Positions 10,303 to 20,803 of a stretch of 52,641 bases of DNA are shown one piece after another. Source of the stretch: Zancudomyces culisetae (Eukaryota > Kickxellomycota > Harpellomycetes > Harpellales > Legeriomycetaceae); the NCBI GenBank assembly GCA_001969505.1, contig LSSK01001162.1, positions 1 to 52,641 on the forward strand, written 5' to 3'. The first letter of the stretch is position 1. Each line of letters opens with the position of its first letter. The position numbers and the translations under genes were made by a program. The notes under the pieces are model-generated. The model had not been told where the DNA came from. It ran no database searches and was given only the letters and a program-made list of their open reading frames with translations.

Positions 10303-12740
10303 TCAAGCCACCATATTCTTTAACCTCGTGAAGGTTTTATCGGCTTCCAAAGGATCATCCTTGATCCTGTATCCGTACGCCACATCGGCTATTTTAGCAC
10401 TCCCCAGGCACAGATCTCCATCATAAAAGGCAATTGTCTGCCCTGGTGTTGCTCCATACAACGGCTTGAGTGTATAAAACTCCCATATATCGTTCCTAGT
10501 GCTGTTAATCATAGCAGTTTTTGTTATCTTTCGCAATACTTTCAATTATTTAATTTGTTAATCCCATTTGTACCAGCTGGACCATGTGCTGACCCGAAGG
10601 TTGATGTTTCAACATAAGTGGTAATAAATAGACCAATAAAACTTGTACCCAAATTTACTACTTACTTGTATCTTATAAAACACTGTTCTGGTTTCATTAG
10701 ATTTCTAGCCTGGTAGTACGCACTAAACCCTGAATCTATATTTTAATCATACAAGCATAAACATATAAATGTAATATCAGATTTTCTCTCTACCCTCATT
10801 GAACGCAACAAAAAGAAAAAACAGGATACATGATGAAATATATGTTTTGATTAGTTTCAACATACCCCTGTTGTAATCACTTGGCTTGGTTATCCAGTGA
10901 ATACTCGTAAAATATATCTTTTGTGTACTTAGCAGTCGATGATCACTATATAATTTACGCTTACAAGTATATCAAACCCGCAGTTCCAGAATATCGACTG
11001 TAACCAAAAGTACAACAGCTACATAAACCACTTTGCTTACCGTCCGGGCACTGCAACCATTGTGTTATCCTTCACCGATTTCTTACAGATGAACCATCTA
11101 TAATTTTTAGTATTACGAGGATATATATTAGTCATTCCACCTTCGTTTTATTCCCAGAGACATAATACAACTAGGTACAATAAAAAAAAACACATTTAAC
11201 CTAGCTCATGCTTCACAGGATTTTTTAACATAAAAACATAAGGAAAAAATCGCCTAATCATAAACTACTTACTTTTTGTCGTTGATCGCTAAACCCGAAG
11301 CTTGGCCAATTGTCTTGGAAAATATCCCGCTGTGGGTCGCTATCTCGTTTAAATATTACATCCATGAGATTAGAAATCATTTTATTAGCAAGTTCGACAA
11401 TTTCTTATCTTACCCAGTATATTTCCATCGAGATCAACAATATTTCCCTTTCGCTGGGTTATGTATTGAGCTATTTAATTTGTAAACCCAGTACTGACAG
11501 GTTAGTACAACCATAATAAAATGATGTCCAGCCCAATAATTGATCCAGAATAAAAAAATTTAATATACAATTATTTGTTTAAACACATTCGGTACACTAT
11601 CTCACTTACACATAAATTCGGAAAACCTCTTTCTTTCGCCAATAAAACATATACCCATACTTTCTTCCTTTTCTGCAGTTATTAGCTTGAGATCAAGTGC
11701 TATTTGTCGTACTTGGTCTCTTTTTCTCAATTCGCCTAGTGGAAAAATGACGTTTTGAAGCGATCCTGCCTTTACACCGCTTAAGAAGAAACTCTGGTCT
11801 TTTGAGCTATCTACACCTATTTTTGATTACAACACACTTAACCCTGTAGTTTAAAAAAAGAAGAAGACATATTTGCATGTATACATTTACATAGACAACC
11901 AAGTATTCAGATTATAGTCGTACCTCGAAAAAGCCTCGGCGTCTCACCAGGTCTCTGATCTATCCGAGCATAATGACCTGTCGCAAACCATATATCATCA
12001 TCACCAAATCTACCAGTTTTGTTCCTTAGCTTCTCCAGCAAAACTCCAAACTTTATTTCGCTGTTGCACATAATATCTGGGTTTGGTGTAAACCCAGTTT
12101 CATATTGCTCGATAACGTTTTCAAAAATTCGATTCCAGTACTCTTTAACCAAATCGATCTTTAATGAAGTTGTAGTTTAAACTTATTAATTACCATTTGT
12201 AAGCATGTGTATACACATATAATGATACCTTTTCCTATAAATATCAAAAAAAAAAGAACATACCCTGGTACAAGATATCTCTAGCTGCTCACAAACCTTC
12301 TGTACGTCTGACCAGTCCTTATCCGAGGTACAGCGCCCGAGTTCATCTCTAATATCCCAGTTTTTCATATATACACCCTCGACATTATATCCCTTTTTCT
12401 TCAGTATATACGCTGCAACGCTCGAATCTACCCCACCCGACATACCAACATAAACTACACTTACATGTACAGTATTTTATTTTATTTATACATTAGAACA
12501 TTACCATATTTAATTTATTGAAGGAAAAGTTAAATGAATATGTTTCAGCGGTAAAATTCGCTTGAATTGGGGGAATATCTTTATCTTACCCTTTTTCCTC
12601 AGATACGATACATTTCTAGAAATTACTTTGTATTTACACGTTGTTTTGTATTTATCTCCTATTTTTAATGCTCCATGACAGCCCAGAATCCCGGAATTAC
12701 TTTTAACCAAGGTTTTTGATAGTGCAAAGCAAGTATTCAT
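10303..12740 (-). CDS. SLM3: Mitochondrial tRNA 2-thiouridylase (MnmA/Slm3/TRMU family), about ten exons
   Basis: Adds sulfur to U34 of mitochondrial Lys, Glu and Gln tRNAs. On the minus strand nine exons join in phase: 12740-12590, 12454-12264, 12158-11924, 11816-11610, 11470-11414, 11339-11273, 11097-11041, 10945-10866 and 10735-10666; the last exon ends at 10303. Motifs: PP-loop GMSGGVDSS (about 54-62), NPDIMCN with catalytic Cys near 145, [29 protein letters not shown] with the second Cys near 249, then [31 protein letters not shown], and finally [21 protein letters not shown]. The N-terminal ~50 residues could serve as a mitochondrial presequence. The junction between 10665 and about 10505 is unresolved: an HQPSG segment that fits the family lacks a normal AG acceptor (see findings). 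All introns are short. Confidence 0.88.
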
Positions 12741-14290
12741 TTCTGCATTACAATCGCGATACTTATTGGCGGGTTATATATATTCTTTATCTCATTGAGG
12801 AGCCGTCGAGTGTAAATTGCGTGTTTTTGTGTTGTGGCTAGTATGATTATTTTTTATTGCTGCTTCTATAGTAATGTTAATTACTTTTATATTTAATTGC
12901 TGTATAGCTGTTCTCCTTATTCATATCCTCTGCGACTTATTCCGTATCACCATATTTCAGATGGTGATTTGTCTTTTTTTTCTTCATGATCTTTGGGTGT
13001 TTCAGCTGAAACCAGAGAAATTCAAAGGTGGTAAAAGCAAATGATCCAATAGAAAAAAATTTTTTTTACTGCATTCTCGCTCTTTGTTTTTAGCTTTTGT
13101 GTACCCGCAATTGAGAAGAAAATGAAAAGATCAATTAAACTCTGTTTACATTTTGTGATCAATTTGAATTTCCTTGAACTTTTTTTTTTGGAGCATTGTA
13201 TAAAATGAAAAAGAAATGGTGCTGGGCATTCAAAGTTACCTGATGAACTGGGCATGAGAAAGAAATAACAGCGCGTGTGGCTGGTCGCGCATACCACTTT
13301 GTATTACAAGCATACAAAAGTAAAACAAACATATAGGCGTAATTTTAGCTTGCTACTATCACAAATTGCAACATACTATTCTAGATGTGGCACAAGTTTA
13401 GTGAGAATATAAACGCCAATATGTGAACACCCTTTCACCGTTTATTTTTCGTAATATAAGGAGAAACAAACACAACGGAGAGATGATGTGTGAATAATAT
13501 TTTGTGTAGTTCTCTTGAGTTTTTTTATATAACGTATGGGTTCACATTGTAACCAAGTGTGACGTGGTGGTGATGCTTTTTACCAACAGTAGTGTCACTA
13601 CACTGGATGATAAGTAGCTATTTGAATCAGATGCTTGACAAATGAATCAGCGTTTATCCGTTAATATCTTTGAAAGTGAATGGTAATGAATGGGTTAAGA
13701 ACCAAACAAAGCAAAAGAGATGAAAAATGGATTAAAAAAAAACAATAATTACAATGTTCGGTGATAGTAGAGTTGGTCCATTCACGTTCTATGACGATGT
13801 GATGCGTTTATATACTCAGTATATATATATTCCCAGAAATAATACAGTTGTTCGCCAGTTTTAAAAGTGGTATCATGTTTGTCAATAGCAGTACTAAAAT
13901 CGATAAACCAAGCTGTGTTACTTTTTAACTGCAAAAAAGTCTAATGAAAAGTTAGAACCAGGCGAAAATGGGGAACAAAGAAACACCCGTTTTTTAGCTA
14001 CTTTCCTACAATTTTTTTTAATCCTGAATTTGAAATTCGTTGATACATTAAAATTGCTTGATGTTGCCCACAACCGATTAGTGAACAAAAAAAAACTTTA
14101 TTTAGGTAAAAAGGGTAAAATCGGATTTAATAATAGCTTGAAGCTATGTAATTAACAATTTCACCACCTGCTATTATTTTTGGTTCTGGTTCAAGTCTAG
14201 TGCGTTTAAAAGAATAGAAAAAAAATGTAAAAGTATAGATACAAAGGCATATCAAACTAGACAACAAGAATCATATAAAAATAGAATACA
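12741..14290. other. 1.55 kb spacer between divergent SLM3 and RRN6-like genes
   Basis: AT-rich, without a supportable gene. It should hold both promoters. A 91-codon open frame at 13022-13297 (minus) has no recognisable content. An A7T8 tract lies at 13053-13067. Confidence 0.5.
13053..13067. promoter_or_regulatory. A7T8 tract 5' of SLM3
   Basis: Seven A followed by eight T, about 310 bases upstream of the SLM3 ATG on the minus strand. Role inferred only from its recurrence. Confidence 0.35.
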
Positions 14291-17200
14291 ATGAGATCAA
14301 GTTTTAGCTACAGTTCAAGTACTGATTCTGAAAACAGTGAAAGTAGTCGAGACGAAAGCGGGAGATCGAATTTCAGTAGGGATGAAGAGCTTGTTATTGA
14401 GGAAATTAACGATGATCTTGCGGATATGAATAGCGAATACGAGGAGGATTCTGAGTATGAGCGGGAACAAATCCAAAAGGCGGGGATCAAATACGTATCC
14501 TTGGAATCATCCACATTGAATCCATTGACTTCAAGTGGTAGGGACAGAAGGAATTATCCACTTCTTTCTTGGCCACAGAAGCATAACAGTGTTGCAGACG
14601 ATAGAAAAAAAAGAACAGGGAGAGGCGCGGAGAATGACGAGGGCCTTGAGGTTGGAGAATTACTACATGCAGGATTTGGAATAGAAGATGTTAGCCACGA
14701 TAGAAGCCAGCAGAAAAATAGAAGAGGTAGGCACAATAACGAAAACACCAGAGATGTAGCCAGCAGAAAAAGCATTAAATGGCAGTTTTACAATAGTGAA
14801 CGAGAGGGTAAATTGGAAATTAATAACAAATCTGGTTTGAGATTGGTGAGACCACCAATTAGAATCCATGATATTTCAGAATATTCGTATCTAGGAGCCG
14901 AACTAGCAAAAGATATGATAGATGGATTTAATATAGCACAACCAGACGTCGATGTGCCCGAAGAACTATTGTATAATGAATTGAGAGAAGCTTACAAGTA
15001 TGAGCAACAAAAAACAAAATATGACCGAAATATCGGAAATAGAAGCTGTATTATAAGAGCAGAGGTGGCACAAGACACAAAAGAACATGATATAGAGGAA
15101 ATGGAAGAGCTGAGGAGATTGGAGAGGCTTCGGGATAGTATCGGGGTAAATGGCAAGTTCGCTTCAGGAATTGAAGGGATATTGGGAATAAGGGAGGGAA
15201 ATATGGACATTGTTATGGGGCAGAGTCTTTCTAATCGAGGAGTAACAGTTGAAAACGCTAGTGCCGATAAGGTGATAGAAGATAATGGGGATGATAATAG
15301 TAATGATGATGGTGGTGAGAACAAAGAAGTTAATGATGATATCGATAATAATGGTGTTGATAAAGTGGAACAGGAGGTAGACACTGAAGTCAAAATGTTG
15401 AAAGAAAAAATCAAAGAAAGAGAAGAAAGAGAGCGGAACAGACAAGAAGAGATGGAAAAAATGAATGAGGTGGAATGGCTCATATATACAGGCGGAGAAA
15501 CAAGAAACCAACTGCGAGCATACCCAAACATTCGATGGAAAAGTGGAGATGCAGAGCTATGGAAGAATTGGCGGTGGGATGGGCTAAATATACGAGGCAC
15601 AGGAGCACTAGTAGAATTCAAAACACCAATTGAACAGATTCTTGGATCAAATGTACATAAAGATTTTTTTTTTGTTAGAAGTATGGAAAAGGTGAGTATG
15701 TTTGGAGCAGTGGTGGAAATGTATGATGACAATCAAGGGAGCAAAGAACAGAAAAGAATGAACAGCCCGCTGAAATGTGAGGAGATTGGGGTAAGCTATT
15801 ACATCAAAAAGGGCGGAAAACAGGTGTGTAATGTTGCAAGTAGTTATTGGGATGCAAAGGAAATACTGCTAACAACAACAGATCAAAGCATTCGTACATG
15901 GGATTTTTCACGAGGGGTAGGATTGGAAGTGTATAACAATAGTGAATTCAGCGAGATTCACACAGGCGGAATATATAAAAATTCTGGATACCTCAATACG
16001 GAATACTGGGATTCCCCTCGGATTCTATTTCACGCAGATTCGCAAAGTACATATATAATCGACGTACGAGCAAAAACCAACCCACGACCGACGACCTTTG
16101 CGAGGTTTGGCAACAGAGAAGAAATAACATGTATTAAGACTGGATTGAATATGGGTTTGTTTGCGGCGGTAGCTACAACCCAGGGTGTTTATATCTACGA
16201 TCAGCGACAATCTAAGTTGCCAGTTCTCTCATGGAAACATCGATTTTCGCCAACTGAGCGACCGGTTTATATGGAGACATTTAAAACTGACAAACTTGAA
16301 TATTTGGTGTTGGGTGCGCGAGGCAGTGAGACTCGAATCAAACTGTATGGATATGGATGTGGTGGTATGGCAGGACTAGGTGGAGTAGGCGGAACAGGAG
16401 CACTGCCGATTGTCAGCAGCTATCTTATCAAGACTCTTGACGGTTTCCACGAACACGAAATAATGGGTCGCAGATACCTGGAGGATGTTAGTGGGCTGCA
16501 GTTAGGATACGACGGTGTAACTGGCACTGCAGCCTGTGATGGATACCCGCTATTACCTACGTTGGACGGACTATCAATAAGCCAAAACAGTCTGAATAAA
16601 AATGAGATTGACTTGTTTCAAGTATCAAGCGACGGAATGGTGTTTACTGAAAAGTTGAGCATCGAGAGTGCAAAGTGCAATCGTGAAAACAATGGAAATG
16701 ATAGTGACGAAAGCAATACACCATCTATATCTGATTTACCAATACCTGAACAGCAGGAGCTCTTATTACACACACAACAGGTTCATGCAAATAGCCAAGG
16801 TGATCTTTTGGATGGGAACAACCATGTGTTTATAAGCAGAGAAGAGTACAAAGACTATCATTTGCAATACAACAATATGTTTGCTAACCAGGAATGGCCT
16901 TATGTACGCAAAAACACTTTCCGACCATTCTTTTTGTACCACTATAAATGTGTTGATGAAAATATGCTGCAATATTCACAACAAGAAACTGAAGAGTACA
17001 ACTATCTTTATGGAATTGTGAATGCAGATTCGATTGACTATCATAATCATGATTCTGAATCAACTTTCAAGTCAAACTTAGCCCTCAGAACCCAGCTTGT
17101 TCATATAATCAAGATGGCGTTTGAATATGCATTATACAACTTTGGCAGCATAGAAAACTTAAATATAAACCAGTTTTCCAGGTTAAATCATAAAACACCA

Positions 17201-19057
17201 AACTGGAGAGCGTTTATGGCCGATAATCATTTCAACAAATACGCCAGTGAAATTGTGGACATATCTTTGGATTATATAAACCGAAACTACAAGCTAGACA
17301 CCAATACACACCAGTTTCTCAATATCACCAACAATAATGGTGTGAAGAGTGCCGGTACTGATCCTTCTACCAATGACACTCCACGTAGTGCTCAAGGAAG
17401 AGGTCGTAAAAAAAAGCCTATAGACAATAGTGGCATTATAGATCTCAATCTGTTAGAAACTTTTGATAGCCCAAAGTCAATCCTGCTAACCAGCTTTGTA
17501 GAGTTGCAATTATTTGAGTGTATGTATTCAGCCAGCCTAGCTGATAATATCAATAATATCAATGGCAACACCTTCAAGCTGGAAGTTGTCCCAGTTGAAA
17601 CCCTCACAAATCTCAACAGAGGTTACAGCGGAAATGTTTTTGGAATGGCAAGTAGTAGTTATAAACGATACGCGGAACATTCACAACACCAGCAACAGCA
17701 AATTGATTGTAAAAGGGTTTGGGATGCTATACTAGCCCCAGTGATTGATGCACTTTATCAACAAGACTTGGTTATTTCAAACACGAACACAAATACTAAC
17801 CCAAACACAAAGATGAATAAACCTCCAAATAAGGACAATAAACATTACAACTCTCTCCTGTTTTATAGTGCAAAACAACTTTTGTTTAATTCTGTAATTC
17901 TAAAAGTACAATACCTTGGCAGTGATGCAGATGGTAATGAGGGCCCACAGCCTTCTGAGGCAGAGAACACGACCTCGAAGAAAAAACAAAAAGGTAGGCC
18001 CAGTAGTAAAAGCATAAGCAATCTATTCAAAATATTGAAACCCAAAAACGACCAAAAACTACCCAATATACCGCCGTTTGTGAGTACATTGGACAAGTTG
18101 TGGGGTGCATTTTATGTATCAAAAGGCAGTACAAACACGAACCAGACTCAACAACAACAACAACAACAAAGGAGGCATGCTTTGGGCTCATCATCCATAC
18201 TACCATCTACATTCTCGATTGCGACTGCAACTACAATTGGCATGGAGACTGAGACTGAGACCGAGACTGAAGCTGGGGCTGGAGCTGGAGCTAGAGCTGA
18301 AACTAGAACCACAGCATCCACATTATTCTCATACAACCAAAACACGACAACCACAAACAACACCAGAACAACTAGAGGTAGAGGCAGAAGCCGTCTTGAT
18401 ACTACAAGGGATATAGACAGGAACGACCCCGGCTTTACGTTTATGAACAAGATTGACCAGGATACATTTTATGGTTCCAAAATTCTCAGCCGTACCGAGG
18501 CTCAACATGCCAACAGCAAACGCCGTCCAAAAACCCATGTTGGAACCACGGGCACTATGTACAACAACTATGGCCACACTCAACCTATTTTTGCAGGCTC
18601 TCAGGCTAACAATTTCGGTGGTTACAATAATATCCATACTCAAAATACCCAGCACTCTGTCGCTTTTGACCCTTCACAGCAACTTGGCTTTGATATCTTT
18701 GACTCGCAGAATATAATGAACAACAGCAATAACAATGTCAATAGCAACCCAACTTTTGGTGTTCATACCAGCAGTCTTGGTAAAGAATTCTCGTTTTTTG
18801 ATGCTCTCAATCCTAGCCAAATGGCATCACAACCCCTATCACAGGCTCCTCCAGACGTTAGCAGCAATAGATTTTTGGATACTGGTAGTCAATACCCTAT
18901 ACCTTTAACACAAACACAAACCCAAACCCAAACCCAAACACAAACTCAAACTCAAACTCAAACACAAGCACAGTCACAGCTATACAGTGCTAACTCTTAC
19001 AGCCTCCGACGAGGTACCAAACCCCAGCCCAAAAAAACACGGCGGACGGGATTCTGA
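14291..19057 (+). CDS. RRN6/TAF1C-like RNA polymerase I core factor subunit (beta-propeller protein)
   Basis: A single 1588-residue exon. The N-terminal ~400 residues are acidic and charged, with a coiled-coil-like Glu/Arg region near 370-395. The middle (about 430-720) has propeller-like strands, e.g. EILLTTTDQSIRTWDFSRG, RILFHADSQSTYIIDVR, and GLFAAVATTQGVYIYDQRQ followed by a Trp-Lys strand. These resemble Rrn6/TAF1C, which joins Rrn7 and Rrn11 in the core factor that recruits Pol I to rDNA promoters. The C-terminal third is low complexity (Q, N, TE and TQ runs) and ends in a basic KKTRRTGF tail, as I recall for Rrn6 proteins. The RRN7 partner is 10.7 kb away. A donor-like GGTGAGTATG at about 15690 is read through in frame. 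An unrelated WD-like protein remains possible. Confidence 0.55.
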   Translation: MRSSFSYSSSTDSENSESSRDESGRSNFSRDEELVIEEINDDLADMNSEYEEDSEYEREQIQKAGIKYVSLESSTLNPLTSSGRDRRNYPLLSWPQKHNSVADDRKKRTGRGAENDEGLEVGELLHAGFGIEDVSHDRSQQKNRRGRHNNENTRDVASRKSIKWQFYNSEREGKLEINNKSGLRLVRPPIRIHDISEYSYLGAELAKDMIDGFNIAQPDVDVPEELLYNELREAYKYEQQKTKYDRNIGNRSCIIRAEVAQDTKEHDIEEMEELRRLERLRDSIGVNGKFASGIEGILGIREGNMDIVMGQSLSNRGVTVENASADKVIEDNGDDNSNDDGGENKEVNDDIDNNGVDKVEQEVDTEVKMLKEKIKEREERERNRQEEMEKMNEVEWLIYTGGETRNQLRAYPNIRWKSGDAELWKNWRWDGLNIRGTGALVEFKTPIEQILGSNVHKDFFFVRSMEKVSMFGAVVEMYDDNQGSKEQKRMNSPLKCEEIGVSYYIKKGGKQVCNVASSYWDAKEILLTTTDQSIRTWDFSRGVGLEVYNNSEFSEIHTGGIYKNSGYLNTEYWDSPRILFHADSQSTYIIDVRAKTNPRPTTFARFGNREEITCIKTGLNMGLFAAVATTQGVYIYDQRQSKLPVLSWKHRFSPTERPVYMETFKTDKLEYLVLGARGSETRIKLYGYGCGGMAGLGGVGGTGALPIVSSYLIKTLDGFHEHEIMGRRYLEDVSGLQLGYDGVTGTAACDGYPLLPTLDGLSISQNSLNKNEIDLFQVSSDGMVFTEKLSIESAKCNRENNGNDSDESNTPSISDLPIPEQQELLLHTQQVHANSQGDLLDGNNHVFISREEYKDYHLQYNNMFANQEWPYVRKNTFRPFFLYHYKCVDENMLQYSQQETEEYNYLYGIVNADSIDYHNHDSESTFKSNLALRTQLVHIIKMAFEYALYNFGSIENLNINQFSRLNHKTPNWRAFMADNHFNKYASEIVDISLDYINRNYKLDTNTHQFLNITNNNGVKSAGTDPSTNDTPRSAQGRGRKKKPIDNSGIIDLNLLETFDSPKSILLTSFVELQLFECMYSASLADNINNINGNTFKLEVVPVETLTNLNRGYSGNVFGMASSSYKRYAEHSQHQQQQIDCKRVWDAILAPVIDALYQQDLVISNTNTNTNPNTKMNKPPNKDNKHYNSLLFYSAKQLLFNSVILKVQYLGSDADGNEGPQPSEAENTTSKKKQKGRPSSKSISNLFKILKPKNDQKLPNIPPFVSTLDKLWGAFYVSKGSTNTNQTQQQQQQQRRHALGSSSILPSTFSIATATTIGMETETETETEAGAGAGARAETRTTASTLFSYNQNTTTTNNTRTTRGRGRSRLDTTRDIDRNDPGFTFMNKIDQDTFYGSKILSRTEAQHANSKRRPKTHVGTTGTMYNNYGHTQPIFAGSQANNFGGYNNIHTQNTQHSVAFDPSQQLGFDIFDSQNIMNNSNNNVNSNPTFGVHTSSLGKEFSFFDALNPSQMASQPLSQAPPDVSSNRFLDTGSQYPIPLTQTQTQTQTQTQTQTQTQTQAQSQLYSANSYSLRRGTKPQPKKTRRTGF
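18907..18968 (+). repeat. Thr-Gln (ACNCAA) coding microsatellite
   Basis: About ten tandem ACA/ACC/ACT-CAA units near the 3' end of the RRN6-like gene, encoding a TQ tract about 30 residues before the basic C-terminus. Confidence 0.85.
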
Positions 19058-19505
19058 TCCGATCCCAGATTCCTGGCACCCACCACCCACCACACTCCTC
19101 ATTCTTATCACCATACTCGTTTTTTTCTCATGTATGTCAGTTTGCATGGTTATGTAGTTTTTAGTTTTGTTGAAACCCTCTTTTTTTTTCCTTTTTCGGT
19201 CCATAGGTTTTCGTTTAATTTTTTTTTTCAACACCAGCATTATTTCGACCACAACACTTTCCTACATTACCATTCTTTCTTCACTCTTCCCCCCCCCCCG
19301 CCACCAAAAAAAAATCATTTTCAGCCAATAAACAAAATAGACTAAACAGAAATAAGTGTGATACAAAGGAACATTGGTATTTTTGTACAACATTTAAATA
19401 ACACTCACAAAACAAGAATATCAGATTTATACTCTGCTATAGAACCCACAACCACAACCACAACCAGAATAAGAATAAGAATAAGAATAAAAATTAAAGC
19501 GAAAA
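19058..19505. other. Spacer between the RRN6-like and UBAP1-like genes
   Basis: Holds a C11 run (19289-19299) and two triplet-like repeats, ACCACA (19448-19466) and AATAAG (19467-19490). No gene seen. The UBAP1-like gene might have an additional 5' exon here. Confidence 0.4.
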
Positions 19506-20803
19506 ATGATCTATCCGTACCTGGAAGGTATAAATCTCAGGTTCAAACATCCATTGGAAATACCAAAAGAGGCAGGTTTTAAAATTACAATACAAAATTA
19601 CAGAAAAATGGATAACAACTCCCCATAATACATTTCAACAAATTCTTGTTTTTTTTCCCTCATTTCTTTTACATTTCATTTAAACTGAACCTAAAATCAA
19701 TCTTCTAACTATAGTTTGTCTTTGCTCCCCTATCTCAAAGCGAAATTGATAAGCTTGATGGTATGGTAAGTTGCTTTTTATTATTGTTTGTATTTAGAAG
19801 GCGGGGAGTAGTACCTTACAGAATCTTCAAGTCATTCTAAATAAACCTTCTACGTTGATATGGATACTAGCAAAGGTACAATTATCGGTTGGAAAAAAGA
19901 ATTATCAAGGAGTACGAAACTGAAATTAAAGTCAAACAAGACCTTGAGAAATATGAAGTTGAACAAGAGCACATGAATATTCTTGAGCATCGACAACAGC
20001 GACAGCAGGCTCCAGGCTATAACCAAGCCCAAGGCAAGTATTTTTCTTGTTTTATTTTTCAGTTTTGTTTATGCGTGTGTGCGTGTGTGTGTGTGTGTGT
20101 GTGTGCTTGTGGGTGAAGTTAACATGGTTATGATTGTACAAACTATACAATTCTATAAAATATAACAAAAAAAATTAATAAACATGTCTATGTATATACA
20201 GACAAGGACTCAAAAAGCTATCCGAGCTATTCATATCAACCACCTCACAACTATCAAATGTCATACCAATATCAGTATACACCACCTAAAGATAATATGA
20301 AGGACAATGAAAATCAGAGATTCAACCAAGAAAATAACAGGGCTAGTGTCGATGGAGGAAGTATGCAAAGCGGTAACGTTGGTGCCAATACGTTTGATAA
20401 TACAACACCAACACTTCCTCCCAAACCACTGGGAATGGAGTATTCATCTCAACAGGAACAGCAACAGCATCAGCAGCGGATGGAAAGATATGGAAACATC
20501 AAGAAGCAGTACGAAGAACCCAGTGCGCCACCACTCCCACCAAAACCAAAGGAAATGGGCAGTCTTGAATGGAGCTTTGACGAAAGTGATGGGAATAACG
20601 GCAGCTTGGGCATGCATATTGAAGCAGGTTTGATAGCAGGAACAAGCGCAGGGGGTGCAACAGGAGAGCACACGCTCCTTACTCAGGTAAAAGAGCTAGA
20701 GTCGATGGGCTTTCCCGAAGAAAAGGCCATTTTGGCACTGGAAATGTACGACTACGACATTGAAAAGGCAACCAACTACTTGCTGGATCATTACATGTTA
20801 TAG
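19506..20803 (+). CDS. UBAP1-like ESCRT-I protein with C-terminal UBA domain
   Basis: Probable ubiquitin-sorting adaptor at endosomes. The supported exons are 19715-19765, 19871-20033 and 20202-20803. A first exon at 19506-19571 (MIYPYLEGINLRFKHPLEIP) fits only if its intron also uses a GC donor (GAG|GCAGGT). Full model: 293 residues. The N-terminal part (YLEG-INLRF, then LSQSEIDKL, then RYNYRLEKRIIKEYETE) parallels the start of human UBAP1 (YLDDVPF ... VQYDFSLEKK) as I recall it. The middle is Pro-rich with PPKP and PPLPPKPKE motifs that could bind SH3 or similar partners. The end is a clear UBA domain (VKELESMGFPEEKAILALEM ... ATNYLLDHYML). The stop overlaps the stop of the opposite-strand ABC transporter. 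UBA protein is secure; UBAP1 orthology is tentative. Confidence 0.65.
20034..20201 (+). other. GC-AG intron in the UBAP1-like gene
   Basis: The donor is AG|GCAAGT and the acceptor is ATACAG. The neighbouring GT donor (GCAA|GTATTT) gives the wrong phase, while the GC donor gives phase 1 on both sides. Confidence 0.7.
20073..20105. repeat. GT dinucleotide microsatellite inside an intron
   Basis: A nearly pure GT run (two GC interruptions at the left) inside the GC-AG intron of the UBAP1-like gene. Confidence 0.9.

Noticed and set aside
13022-13297. 91-codon minus-strand frame
   Set aside because: No recognisable domain, biased to Lys/Phe/Ser as expected from AT-rich DNA, and no splice context.
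15685-15700. Donor-like GGTGAGTATG in the RRN6-like gene
   Set aside because: The frame reads through without a stop and no matching acceptor was obvious, so an intron is not required.
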